The position numbers and the translations under genes are program-made. Source: Codonopsis lanceolata (lineage: Eukaryota > Streptophyta > Magnoliopsida > Asterales > Campanulaceae). Taken from it: 64,000 nucleotides of DNA. Under the pieces are notes generated by a model. That model saw only the letters and a program-made list of their open reading frames with translations. It did no database searches and was not told the origin of the DNA. How positions within the stretch are numbered: the first letter of the stretch is position 1; every line of letters starts with the position of its first letter. Location: contig CM028377.1 of NCBI GenBank assembly GCA_013146195.2, positions 164,713,824 through 164,777,823 on the forward strand, given 5' to 3'. Positions 1-11,472 of the stretch are shown here, in pieces.

Positions 1-344
1 AGAAGACTTCTTAAAGTTACTAACTAAGAGGATGAGAAGATTATTTTCCAATTTAGGAAGAAAACAAATGGAATCTTCCTAGGTGTACTAAGAGTATGTG
101 TGACCGGGTTTTATTGTTTACTTTCAATAATCATTGGTGACTTTTAGTCAATGAAAACTAAAGTTATTATAAAAAAACAAGTAACTAAAAAATAAAAGAA
201 AATAAAATGGAGCTTCGTCAATTGATATTGGTTTTTAGGTTGGTCTATTTTCATATTCTTAAATTAACCTCTGCTTATTGAGTTGAACTACATCCTATAT
301 ATTTTACTTCAGTTGTCTGTGAAAAGGAACTAGGATGCTAAATA

Positions 345-464
345 CTCCCTCTGTTCCAAGCAAAAAGCCCTCTTTTGAAAGTTAATTTTTTTAAAAAAAT
401 GACACTTTTATTATTTAATTTTTAAAAATATACTATTTAATTAAAACATTCCAAAATAACAGAG
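345..464. mobile_element. Stowaway-like MITE in the inverted Helitron copy
   Basis: This AT-rich segment of about 120 bp starts with CTCCCTCTGTTCCAAGC and ends with a degraded complementary terminus, with TA on both sides. The same insertion lies at 22647-22767 and 51187-51309, so it predates the copying of the Helitron. Plant Stowaway MITEs (Tc1/mariner) have CTCCCTCCGT-type termini and TA target duplications. Confidence 0.6.
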
Positions 465-1203
465 TACTGTCTAAATTAACGAGCTTCAAAGTTTGTTTGA
501 GATTGATTAAATTATCTCACAAGGCAGCTTTTTACCAAACCTAACACACGCCAAACTCGAGTAGTTTGTTCGTAATATTATCCAACTGCAACCCTGGCTA
601 TATAGGGTTCCCAAACCAGTTTCCAAAACAAAGGTCCTCAAAGTATTGTACATCTAAGAATTGAGCTAAGACATCAAGTGTACGTACATGACTATTTTAG
701 CTTGACCAAGACAACCAACGTTGGGTTTTCAAACTTCTTAATTTTATTTATCCATTTTGTGATTTGATTATTGTCATTTATTTTGTTTAGTTTATGGTCA
801 TTAAAAGTAAAAAGGAAAAAAAAAACTACTATTAGCAATAAATTTCCTCGATGTGATTGAGTACAAAAAGATAAAAAGATGTAATTTCAATTTAGGATTT
901 AAGGATCTTTTAGGTATATTAAACGCAAATTGACCAATTTCAAATAAATGGTTAGAACTAATTGATTTCTAATTATTTTAGCTTCCATTACCAGTATAAT
1001 AAATCCAGCTCTTATTAATGACCCAATTCAATACTATTGGGCATGTAACAAAACTCTTAATCTAGTTCATTACTATTTGGCCTTGTTACAATAAAACACT
1101 AACCTAAGGAAATACAAGTAACCCCCCCCAATACTCTTACTCTACACAAACCAAAGATTTGCCAAATAAAAAACACAAAAAAAATATAATAAACACATAT
1201 AGA

Positions 1204-1986
1204 CTAGATTTCGTTCTTGTGCCTATGACACGATGTCAATATGGATGTAAGTATAAAGTGAGCATGATGCGAATAAATTAATATATACTTAAAATTTTGT
1301 AAGGGTCAGATCAATGTGCATTACACAAAGAATATACATCCCAAAAACTAAAAAAATAACACATTTTATTGATTGTAACATTTTGTAACTCATCCAAAAA
1401 GAGTATAATTAAACATCCAAAAGCATTATCTCTCACACACACCAATCCAACACCTGTTAGTTGAAATAATCTAAAAAATGAAAATCTGAACAAACAAAAA
1501 TCATAAAATAAATTGAATGAGAGAGAGTGAACTAACAAAAGACTATTCGAAATCGAAGTCACAAAGATTTCAGATCAATAAGGGAAATATAACACAAATT
1601 TTTTTAAAAAAGAAAGAAATTAAAATACATACAAATATTTAAAATTACAAAAATTAATTACAGACCTACAAACTAAATATTTGTAAAAGTATTCTAGGTC
1701 AACAAAAATTTAAAAAAAAATCGAGGTGAAACAAAAATTAAATTGATTCAATTAATTACCATAACAATCAAAGCTACAAATTCTAGTAAAACAAGAAATA
1801 GTTCCCACATGACTTGGTAGGGAGAAGAAACTGGATAATTACGGTTTGGTTAATCATTGACATGCTTGAATAATTACGACCGTAAGATCATTAACATGGT
1901 TGGATAATTACAGCCTTAAAACAATAAATCTAGTTAGTCTAAGTCAATTGTAAGGGGGTGTAAACTAAGCTGTTTTATAATATAGA
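1204..1986 (-). mobile_element. Short Helitron-like unit between two 3' termini (inverted copy)
   Basis: This is the inverted counterpart of 21129-21906. On the minus strand it begins TCTATATTATAAAACAGC directly after the CTAG of the upstream unit and ends with a short imperfect hairpin and CTAG at 1204-1207. It has no coding capacity that I can see. The next bases on the minus strand are again TC. Confidence 0.6.
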
Positions 1987-2665
1987 CTAGATTCTGAGCC
2001 CGTGCATATGGCACGGCGCCAGTTTGGGACTTGATCGATATATGAAGCAGACAATAATGTAATAAATTAATATTTATTTAGAATTTTGTATGAGTTGAAT
2101 ATATGTACATTGCATAACGAAAATAGGAGAAAACTCAAATAACTAACAAAATAAAACATTTTACTTGGGCATTTAATTTAATTTATAAAAAAATAGACAT
2201 GTAAAAAGAATATTTTATTGTTTTTTCAATAACAAAAACTCAGTCTTCTATTAGGGGCTCTTGCTTCGCAACAATGGTTGATTTAGAAACATGACATGCG
2301 ATAATTTTGTCCATTATTTCCACATACACATGAGACAAATAAAATTCAAACCAATTAGTTAACAATATTTTATGCATTATAGTCGTTTAATTAAAATATA
2401 AAAAAAGAATTTACTGCTTCATCTACAAAACTCTAATCCTCTCACATATCATCATACAATACTATGGGTATATGTTCTACTGCAATTTGAAATGTACATG
2501 AAGGGGGTGTCAGAGATGTGGGTGGAGTTGGAGGTGGGGTTGAAGGGACCTATTTGAAACAATTAGTAAGATATAAATTATGTAAATGTAAAACTTGTAT
2601 CAAATGTATTTATTCACACTTATCTAAAAAAATAGTGCTTACAAATTCTTCTACAAAATCAGAAT

Positions 2666-3750
2666 TAGAGAGCTGTCAAAACGGGCAAAAGCCCGCGGGC
2701 AAGCCCGCCCCGCCCCGCCCCTATTAGGGGCGGGTTGGGCTAGTGTTTTTAATACCCGTTAGGAAGCAACAGGCTTCGGGCTTTGCGGAGGCAGGCGAGC
2801 CGCAACCCGCATTTTATGGGCTCGAATTTTGATTCTTGGTTTAGTGAAATATGGGCTCTAATTTGTTATAATTTTTATTTTTTAAGCGGCCCAGGCACTG
2901 GCAGGCCCATTAACGGCAAGCGAACTTCAAGTCACCCTAGGGTTAGGTTATACTGAAATCTGAATCAATGAATCGTGATCTAATCTCCCATTCTCTCTCT
3001 ATCTCTCTCATCGCACGCCGACACTCTCTCTCTCAGGCTCTCACGCACGCCGGCACGACACCTGCTTGGCGACTTTCTAGTGGCGGTGAAGGAGGATTGT
3101 GGAGAGATGCAGCGGAAAGCCCGGAATAGAAGAAGGCGATAGACTGGGTTTGATTGATGAAGGGGAAGGCTTCGAGTCTTCAACTAGTTGGGGTTTAAGA
3201 GAAGCCGGAATTAGTTCCGCTTCCTGGCCTCCGCTCACGGTTCGTCCCAAATAACGGCTCTCTCTCATCTCACGCTCTCTCTCTCTCTCACTGCTTCGAT
3301 GCTTCCATTTCCAGATCCAGCACCCAACTGAGATCTGACAGTGGCAATTGGCAAACTGGCAATGCTTATTTCATGTCCATCTTGTGATATTTTGTTTCTA
3401 TTTGTTATATTTTTTTAACATATTCGAAAATCAAAATCCATATTTCGTGAAATCCATACTTAGTTAACAGTCATGAAATCCATATTTGAAACTGTTTCCA
3501 TGGCCTCGGTGATGATAATTGCATTTATGATGTTAATCAAACAAATTTGTATATATTTTCTCACATAATTAATAATAAATAAAAATATATTAAAAATTTT
3601 CAATTTTTTGCGGGCTTAGCTTTGCCCAACCCTCTACGCGGGGTGAAATTTGAGCCATGAGTTTTAGGGACCGTCAAGTTCGCGGGCTTTCCGCCCCCGT
3701 TTAGTGCGGGCTTTTAAGCCCACGGCAAAATGCCCGTTTTGACAGCTCTA
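2666..3750. mobile_element. Non-autonomous hAT element (8-bp TSD)
   Basis: Terminal inverted repeats of the form TAGAGCTGTCAAAACGGGC, with an extra AG at the left end, flank a segment of 1,085 bp. The 8-bp direct repeat ATCAGAAT stands on both sides (2658-2665 and 3751-3758). The homologous Helitron copies have this site once and uninterrupted, which proves the insertion. The interior has GC-rich ends with many GGGC/GCCC words, a CT-microsatellite zone (about 2987-3030 and 3268-3290) and an AT-rich right part. No transposase frame is present. The element is related to the one at 54912-57711. Confidence 0.85.
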
Positions 3751-3974
3751 ATCAGAATCATAAGAATCAGGTGGAGGGGGAGGTGGTGTTGAAGGTGACG
3801 TGTCAAATGGAGTTGCAGAGACCTATTTGAAAGCGTGCGTTAGTTAAAAAAAACTATATAAATTTTAAATTTGAGTCAAATGTAAAAATGAACAATTTCT
3901 TAAAAATAAGTTATAGTTAGATTCAAGAAAATCTTGTAGCTTTAAAATAGGATTTTATACCTGTTGTAAAAGTA

Positions 3975-4609
3975 TTATAGAAGAACTTCCGGATAAACTA
4001 TATTTGTTATCGAACTCTCTTTTTCTGATGGTAAAAGGATTGTTATTCTACTGAATATAGTACATCGAGATAGTGCAACGTATAATTGACCATGAGTAAA
4101 CACTGGCGTTCGAAGGTCAATGCCGACAAACTTAACAGATTGGCCTTGTGATTTATTTATAGTCATTGCAAAGGCTACCCTAATTAAAAATTGTCTTCTT
4201 ATAATGGGAATAGTAAGTTCATAAGCAGAAGGCGTAAGAGAAATTCTTGGTATAAATAACAAATTGCTAGCTTTATCTCCAGTTAAGATTTCAGCTTCAA
4301 TAATGTGTTGCGCACATCTAACTATTCTCAGCCTTGCTCCATTGAAAAGACTATCTTTTGGGGAAAGATTCCTAAGCAAAATAAAGGGACAACCCACTTT
4401 CAATTGGAGGTCTGAAGGGGGGAGACCAGCAAGATTCAATGAGTTCACATATTCGACATGGTATCGATTTGCCATGATCGGATCACTTGCATCTTCTTCT
4501 ACATTTTTGTCTGCTGATAAATAACTAATGAAATTTCCCGGGAATATATTTAGTGCTTCAAAATTTATTTTATTAACATCATCATTACGTGCAGAGAGAA
4601 TAGTACGAT
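3975..4609 (-). pseudogene. Helitron RepHel helicase, C-terminal fragment (inverted copy)
   Basis: This is the PIF1-like helicase end of a Helitron Rep/helicase protein. A 166-residue open stretch (4475-3975) keeps the late helicase motifs: AMTINKSQGQS (motif V type) and YVALSRC (motif VI type). It ends at the natural stop after VYPEVLL. Upstream coding sequence continues toward 4609, where the LTR element at 4610-9439 interrupts it in the ARNDDVNKINFEALNIF region. The Walker A and B parts are not in this copy. It is the best-preserved of the three C-terminal copies but is a fragment, so it cannot make a working enzyme. Confidence 0.85.
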
Positions 4610-5813
4610 TGTTGGTCCCAAAATAGGTTCAATCTAGCTAGGCTAGAAGGGGGGGTTGAATAGCCTAGTTATGTTTTTAGCAAAATTTTTCGTAAACACT
4701 TCTTAAAGATTTCTTGAGAGGTTTAAATAGAAGTGTTTTGGCAGCGGAAACAAAGTAGATTCTGAACTATCAAGAGTGTTGTTTAGGTAGTGCAGAATCT
4801 GGAACAATTAAGCACAAGCAGCTAATAAGAGTAATAAGAACGCGTTCGAACAGACACGGAATTTGAAGTGGTTCGATGCGTGAATAGTACTACATCCACT
4901 ACCAAAGTGGTTAGCTTTGGATTTTAAAAGTGCACTTGTTTATCCACTAGGTTTTATGAGTAAGATCTCTAATGGATCGTGTACAAAATAAGTTTTTAAC
5001 CAAGTGTATAAAGGTGAGAGAGACAATCAATGATTAATTGTTCTCTTCACGTGCAGAATTAAAGAACAGTTTAAAGACAAACTAAATGAAGCTTAAACAA
5101 ATTTAAGATGATAGATCTGCAGCTTCAGAGAGTTTGGTGAAGTGTTAGTCCTTGTCCTTTTGATCTCTTGAATGCTTGAATGTTGAAGATGACGCTTGAG
5201 AGTTTAATGCGCAAGAGTTGTTCTTCAGATCTTCAAGACTTGAATAAATACTAGGAAGAGATCTTTGGACCGTTGGGCTGAGACAGTGAATCGTGTCCAA
5301 CGTTCTTTTGCATTGAATGCACGGCGCTTTGGAAGATGTAACGCCCACGGTCATCGAGAGATGCGGTGTGCGAGAGGACATTCCCAATTTGAGTAAAGTT
5401 TCGATTGCGGCTGCGGCTTGGAAAGTCTTCTTAGCCAAAACGGGTAATTTCTTCGATCTTGGGTTTCGAGAGCGATGCCCGATTGTCATCATGAAGAGTT
5501 GACTTCTTGAAAATGAAATCCGATGAAGACATAATGACTAGATATTTTCGAAAAATATCTAAATAGGGGCACACGTGTCATATTTTGTGATTTGGCCAAA
5601 TTTGATTTTCCGGTCTTTAAGCAGACTTCAAAGTCTGCTGGTCCTTCAATGCTGCTGTAGAAGCTTTGCAAAACCGCGCCTAGACTAACACATAAACAGT
5701 TATAAACAAATTGATTCTAAGGCTTGCCACACTAATCGGCAGCAGACCTTTTTAGCCACTGCACACTAGAATCGGGAGGATGACTCAACCAAATCTAGAA
5801 TTAGGAATCAACA
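4610..5813 (-). repeat. 3' LTR of a minus-strand LTR retrotransposon
   Basis: On the minus strand the 1,204-bp segment begins TGTTGATTCC and ends GGGACCAACA, the TG...CA form of an LTR. Just upstream of its start on that strand is a purine-rich tract (AAATAGGAGGAGAT, complement of about 5814-5827), as expected for the polypurine tract that precedes a 3' LTR. The LTR sits directly in Helitron helicase sequence, and the flanking ACGAT at 4605-4609 is the candidate 5-bp target duplication. Its partner is not visible. The open frame near 5145-5492 is not convincing as a gene. Confidence 0.75.
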
Positions 5814-8800
5814 ATCTCCTCCTATTTGGTTGATGTCATCATCTCGCCTATACTAGCGACTTTGAATCATGCACTGAGATAATAACATGTCTTAAAGATT
5901 TTTATTAAGAGCAGACATGTCTCTCAGAGCAGAAGCCTTAGTAGAGAGATAGCTACTAGACTAAGTACTTACAAGAGTAAAGCATTAAAATTAAGTACTA
6001 AGTAGAGCAGTGTTTAAATCTATGTGATAAGCACACATGCAACATGTAAAGATTTAAACACGAAGTTTAAATAGAGCAGATAATATCAAGATAAAGCAAT
6101 TTAAACTTGGAAGAAACTAAGTCATCTGTGATTAAACAAGTTGTTTAAACAGAGAAGTTTTGGCAAAACAGCATAATTTAAAAACAAAGATACAGAACTA
6201 AATACCAACAGATTCAGAATAGATTGGGCTGAGTGCATCGTCGTTCTAAGTAGTCTCTAACCGCACTACGATTACGTCATTCAGCGTTCTCGAGTCGGTT
6301 CGCTCTTCAATCGTGGCTTGATTCAAGAGTGAGTAGCTCTCTCCTCCCTCGATGGCACCAACCCTACGCTGTTCAAGCCAGCCAGCCTCAGATCGCCTTG
6401 CTCGACAAGGCGAAGATCGCTGAAATCAAAGAACCTCCCGTCGACGAATAATTGCTCGAGCCATTCTCGTCTTGAGCTCATCGAAGAGGCACGAATGCCG
6501 ACCGCTGGCGAGAGTGCAAAGATCCCTATCGAGCAACTGTTGATCTTGAACTAAGAACCGTGAGTAGTGAAGGCTTGAGCGAGTGTCGCTCACCGGTTGA
6601 TCAACAATCTTGCCTATGTCAAAGATGGTGGCATGAGTAGCATTGAGGCCATAGCCGATGCACGCCGATCTGGGCCATAGATGAGGCAGTGTCAGCTGAA
6701 ATGAAGCGAAGGGTCCGTTTGTTCGAAGAAGATCCGTGGCGGCGTGATCGAAGAGAGTTATTTGGAAGGGAGAAAGGGTTGAGATTTACTGAGATATGTG
6801 TCTCGAAGGGTTAGAGCAGGTGAGGAGAAGAAGATGAAGAAGCAGGGTGGTTATCGCAGAGTTTGCGGGAGTGGAGAGAAGGTTTGGAATCAATTTCAAT
6901 GTCGGTGGCATCACGACTCGAGGAGAAGAAAGCAAGTAGAAGAGGAAGAAGTGGCTTCTAAGAGGTAGGAGGGAAAAGGATAGTCGGGTAGAAGAATGAA
7001 GTTAGGAGGGGAAGTAGAAGGATAGAGAAGGTCTGAAATAGAAGAGAAATCAAATAGAAAGGAATGGGTGGCAGAGAGATGGAAGGAAAGAGAATTTGGT
7101 ATAGGTCAGAAGAGATGGAGAATGGAGTGATATATTGAGAGATAGGAGGGAAGATTTACGCAGAAAGGCGGTGTGGTAGAGAAGAGTAGAGATGTGAGGG
7201 GCAAGAGGAGAGAAGTGTTCGGGCATGTAGAAGGAAGGAGAGGAGGTAGGGGAGAAGAGTGTGTGTGAACCGTACTGATGGCTAGAGAGGATTACGGATG
7301 AATGGAGGAGATGGAGTTCGGGAGAAGATGGCGGAGAAGGGATAGTGTCTATGGGTTGAGAGGGTGGAGAAGGATGGTTGAACCCACAGACTTCTTGATG
7401 CGTTTCTTCTTTGGGCGAGGGAAAGGCTCCTCCTCAACAACGAGGGGGTTGAAGAGGAAGTAGGAGAGGAAGGAGGGTAGCGGCCGGGCGATAATTGGCT
7501 CCTCCCAAGACAGCGAGGGATTGTTGAAGAAGTGAGTGGAGGGGAGGAAGAGGATATAGGAGAAGAAGGTGGGATGAAAGGGATGAAAGGTTCGGAGGGT
7601 TCAATGCGTTTGGTTTACTTGCGAGCGGAGGGCTTTCGAGGATCGGCCGGCTTCTTCGGAAGTGGGAGCCGAGATGGAGGCGGTCTTCTTTTTCTTTTTA
7701 AGTTGGGGGCAGCGGGATTAGCGGCGATTGAAGAGGAAGCAACTTTCCTCTTTTTGAAGGCGGCTCCTCTCAGCAGAAGAAGTCTTCTTCTTCTTGAGTC
7801 GTTGAGGGCCGAGGTCGGCTTTGCTGAGCGGCCTTCGGCTGGCTTCCAAGGCTTCTTGCTTTCAGTACTTGGCTCATCCGGTTTGGATTGATTTTGATAA
7901 CTTCGGTGGAGGAGGGTTCATGGCATGGACAATGACCGAGAGGTGGAAGACTTTGTTGAGCTTCGCTTCTCATTCTTGGCTTGTGGTAATTGATGATGAG
8001 GTGTTGGTGAATGGATGGACTTGAACTTTCTTTATTTCAAAATTCACGAATGCTTCAAAAGGACGGTTGAGGCGGAGAAAGCGATTGATCGATCGGCGAG
8101 CGGCCGTTTGTTTGAAGAGACCTTAACGCTTGACGGCATCACTTGCGGCGGCTGAAGGATCGAGCGGTTGAGTCGAATATTGAGAATACTGAGGCGTGTA
8201 TTCAGCGGTGATGCGAAGTCATGATGTCATGGTGGCATTCTTGAAAATCAGACTCTTGTCGAATAGATGGGCGATGAAGTAGACATCATCTTGAACAAGG
8301 TCTCTTTCATTTAGCGGCGGCCTCCTTTGGTGTTTCTCTCATGCAGACCAAGCGGTGGCCTTTTGACATCACGTGAGAGAGAGTCGGAGTCAGAATTCCA
8401 CGCCAATAGTCTTGGCGATCACGGAAGCAAAGATGGTGTGAGGGTTTGGACAACCGGTGAGATAGTAGTTCTTGAGTCATTTATGATGCCTTACGGAAGA
8501 ACTCTTGACCAGGTTCTTTGTAGTCGACATCCTCGGCATGAAACGATTAGCGAGGATCGGGCGGATTCCGAGTCATCACAATTTGACCCAGAGCATATAC
8601 GCAACGGATGGTTCATCAATGCACATTCGAGGGTGATACATGGTGGAGGCCGGTTCGAGATATCAAGAGGCTGAACTCGAGCTTTGTTCGGGAACAACGA
8701 GATCTGAGAAGAAGTTCAGCCTAAAAATTTCGACAAACAAATTAGGGCAAAAACTTCAAGAACTTCGAAATATGAACAAAGTGTAGCATTAAGCCTAGAA

Positions 8801-9439
8801 ATTTCTAGACAACTCATGAAAAATCATATACAGGCGGAATATTACTCAGAATCTGAAATCGACGGTGTGTGAGCAGTAATAAGTGGATACTACGGTAATG
8901 AGCATGAAATTTGAAGTTCTAAGAGTTAAGGAGCAAGAGTCACATGAGCAGTCAATAATGGTGTAATTACGGATGAAAGTGCGTAAATTTGTGCTTACTT
9001 GTGATTCTTGAGCTAGGGTTAGAAATTTCTTACCATTGTCGAAGATTGCAGAAGAAGAAGATGAAAAGGAAGCGAATCTGCAGAATCGACTAGCAGGCGA
9101 AGCAATTCTTAGAGAGAAAAGCTTTAGAGAGAGAGAATAGCAAAGAGATCTTGTGAAATGAGTTTTTAGCGGTTGAGGTTTATAAGCGAAAGGGCGTGCC
9201 TCGATCATAGAGACTTGTGAAATGTCATTAAGTCGAGCCTTTTGATGACAAGACTTAATGAATAGCGGCTTTTGGGAAGAGAAAGAAAATACCTTTTCAT
9301 AAATTAACTCAACCAAATTTGAAATGATCCTCACAATTTTCATAAACGTCCTCTAAAACTTAAAGTTTAGAAAGCTTACATTTTTCTCAGTAACTTTATA
9401 AATTCTTGATTTTATTTTAAAAGTAATAAGTGCCTTAAG
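5814..9439 (-). mobile_element. Interior of the minus-strand LTR element, no recognisable gag-pol
   Basis: This is the 3.6 kb between the polypurine tract at 5814 and the assembly gap. I found no reverse transcriptase, integrase, RNase H or zinc-knuckle motif on either strand, only short open frames without family resemblance. Parts (7540-7890, 8330-8700) read on the minus strand like decayed low-complexity coding sequence rich in Lys, Ser, Pro and Arg. The 5' LTR and primer site are not in the window, so it could be a LARD-type non-autonomous element or a truncated autonomous one. Confidence 0.55.
6780..7560 (+). repeat. Purine-rich (GA) low-complexity tract
   Basis: For nearly 800 bp the plus strand is dominated by G and A in irregular words such as GAGGAAGAAG, GGAGAGAAG and AGAAGGA. 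The minus strand, which is the sense strand of the LTR element, is correspondingly pyrimidine-rich. It is not a simple microsatellite because no single period dominates. It probably derives from a low-complexity segment of the retroelement. Confidence 0.6.
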
Positions 9440-9539
9440 NNNNNNNNNNNNNNNNNNNNNNNNNNNNNNNNNNNNNNNNNNNNNNNNNNNNNNNNNNNNN
9501 NNNNNNNNNNNNNNNNNNNNNNNNNNNNNNNNNNNNNNN
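9440..9539. other. Assembly gap (100 N)
   Basis: Exactly 100 undetermined bases. A round 100 is the usual placeholder for a gap of unknown size. It lies between the unfinished LTR element on the left and the 5' LTR of a copia element on the right, so the order and orientation of the two sides rest on scaffolding. Confidence 0.99.
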
Positions 9540-9540
9540 T

Positions 9541-10023
9541 TGTTGGTAATTGGGCTTGCGGCCGATTATTTAGTCCCGCCCACATGGAAATAATATTTAT
9601 ATTATTTATTGGTTAATTAGAATCCTAATCCAAGTGGGTTTAGGATTGACTTAACCTACAAGAAATAGGTTTCTTGTAATAATATAAATAGGGCAACAAA
9701 AGGGATAAAACCTAATCAACTTTTGGAGAACACGTCTCCTTAGATTTGCGCCTCTCTCTCTCCTCTAAAATCTATCTCACCAAAATACTCCCTCTAGCCT
9801 AACCATCAAGAGGCTTGGATTTGCGGTGTGAACCGGTATTGATATCCGTGCTCAGGTGATATCAATCCGAGCGAGAGACTTGCGAGTTTGTAGATCTTGG
9901 CATCACGAATCGTAGCTCAAGCGAAATTCTTCATTGCGTACAAGGCTCCGATTCGCATAAGGTAATTATTGATTCTTGTTTTGATTAGCGAACTTGTATG
10001 ATATATATATGATATATCCTTCA
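9541..10023 (+). repeat. Copia 5' LTR
   Basis: It starts TGTTGG right after the gap and a single T, and ends CCTTCA one base before the primer binding site. It is homologous over its full length to 16314-16803, with scattered substitutions and many one- to three-base indels. Confidence 0.9.
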
Positions 10024-10024
10024 T

Positions 10025-10037
10025 TGGTATCAGAGCC
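10025..10037 (+). promoter_or_regulatory. Primer binding site of the copia element
   Basis: TGGTATCAGAGCC matches the 3' end of plant initiator tRNA-Met as a complement. It lies one base after the 5' LTR, where minus-strand synthesis starts in Ty1/copia elements. Confidence 0.9.
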
Positions 10038-11472
10038 ATATTGCTTGATTGCTCGTATTGTTATGCCATGAATCGCATGCTCTTGTTTTTGGGTTTGTTT
10101 AAAAGTTTTACCCGATAACGAAACAAATGGGTTTTATTATTTTATGTGTAAAACTTTGAAATTTTCGAAAAAATTTATATGTCTGAGTTCCCTCCGACGA
10201 GGCGAACAACATACTAAATTCTCGTTGAATTCCGTTGGGTATTTTTCAAAATATCGCAAACCCAAGTTTTGTTGAAAACAATTTTTTCCGAAACTTTGCG
10301 TGCTGATTTGACCTGTTTATGTTCTGTAAAATCGTGATTTTATGGACTGTACTTGTAGTACTCCGTGAGGGCTTTCAACGACATATTATATGCTTAATTT
10401 GGACTTAAAATGAGCGTTTTATGGCCTCGCGAGATTGACCCTTCGCGAATCGATTTTGGGTTAAAAATTCGACCAAAAGCGAACCCCACTCTCGGCCTCG
10501 ATACACGTGCCATTTTGGGCACTCCTTTCGAGTAAAAAGTACACCATTGGGTAGTACTCGATGAGGCGAGTCCAACGCCACCGGCCGTGCGATCATCGGA
10601 CCACCGGAGGCGGCGTAGTCCGGGAGGCGTGTGGGAGGGCGTGGAAGGCTGCGATCCCGTTGGCGGTCAGCGGTCAATCGTTGGACGATGGCGTTCGACA
10701 CGTCCGCCCGTCACTGCCACGTCGACGGTGGGACCCACTTCCGGAAAAAATTTTTTTGATATCATGGCGTCATCGGTGCCACGTCGGCGGCCACGTCGCC
10801 ATGGCGTCGTCGGCCCTACCCGGTCACCGTCGCCGAGGCGTCGGCCCTATGCGGCGTATCGGCTTGAGAAAACCCACGCAGCGGTGGCGTGAGAGCGTGC
10901 GATCAATCTGGAGCTCCGATCGGCAAGCGGCGGCGTCGGCTTCTGTTTTGGCCTTCTAAGTCAATGGTGGTCTGTTTTGATCAATTCGGCTTGTAAATAT
11001 TTGTTTTTGATTTTTCGGTGTGTAAAAACTATTTTTCGATTTTTAAAATTACAAAAATAATTTCGAGCTGTTTTGTCATTATGTATTTAGGTTGTTTGGG
11101 ACTGTTAGAATTTTTAAAATTCTTTGTGAATTTTAAGCTATTTTAAGTCATTTTAGCATATTTAATTGTCGTTTTGGGCTCTAAAATTGCGATTGGGACT
11201 ATCACGAGACCCAATAAATTTATTTTCGATAGTGAAAATATTTATGTACATGATTTGTACTTGATGGATTTGTTCTATCATATTTCTTTTGTTTAAATTA
11301 TCAATTTATGAATATTTTCACGTTGTGCATGCTTTGGTTGTGATTACGAGCCTCGCGGATTTTCCCTCCTTACGTGTATGATGTGATTATATTTAGTAAT
11401 TGATTTTTAAAACAAAAGTGAATTAAAATATATATATGCTTATGTCTTATTTTTGCAACAAATTGTAGTGAA
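10038..11472 (+). other. Long untranslated leader of the copia element with a GC-rich block
   Basis: The 1.4 kb between primer site and gag holds no recognisable protein. About 10405-10960 is strikingly GC-rich, with repeated CGGCG and CCGTCG words, unlike the AT-rich sequence on both sides. Its open frames (for example 10561-10959) look like by-products of base composition. Confidence 0.5.

Larger units (their letters stand above)
1..4609 (-). mobile_element. Inverted partial Helitron copy (helicase end, 3' termini, 5' part of next unit)
   Basis: Read on the minus strand, this matches 19596-23111 almost colinearly. The only large difference is a hAT insertion of 1,085 bp (2666-3750). In minus-strand order it holds the helicase C-terminal coding part (4609-3975), the proline-rich tail exons, a Helitron 3' end (CTAG at 1987-1990), a 783-bp Helitron-like segment, a second CTAG end (1204-1207) and then the 5' flank of a further unit. 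It begins at the window edge, so it may extend further left. At 4609 it is cut by the end of an LTR element. It is joined to the plus-strand copies only through the 100-N gap, so its orientation is not proven. Confidence 0.85.

Noticed and set aside
5145..5492. 115-codon frame inside an LTR
   Set aside because: It lies wholly within the LTR at 4610-5813 and has no recognisable domain.
7532..7891. 119-codon plus-strand frame in the LTR element interior
   Set aside because: Gly/Glu-rich translation of a purine-rich tract, antisense to the element, without family resemblance.
8846..9343. 165-codon minus-strand frame next to the gap
   Set aside because: Ser/Phe/Leu-rich composition with no motif, and it lies near the unfinished end of the LTR element.
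10561..10959. Overlapping open frames in the GC-rich copia leader
   Set aside because: Frames on both strands stay open because GC-rich sequence has few stops; there is no domain, and the position is a retroelement leader.
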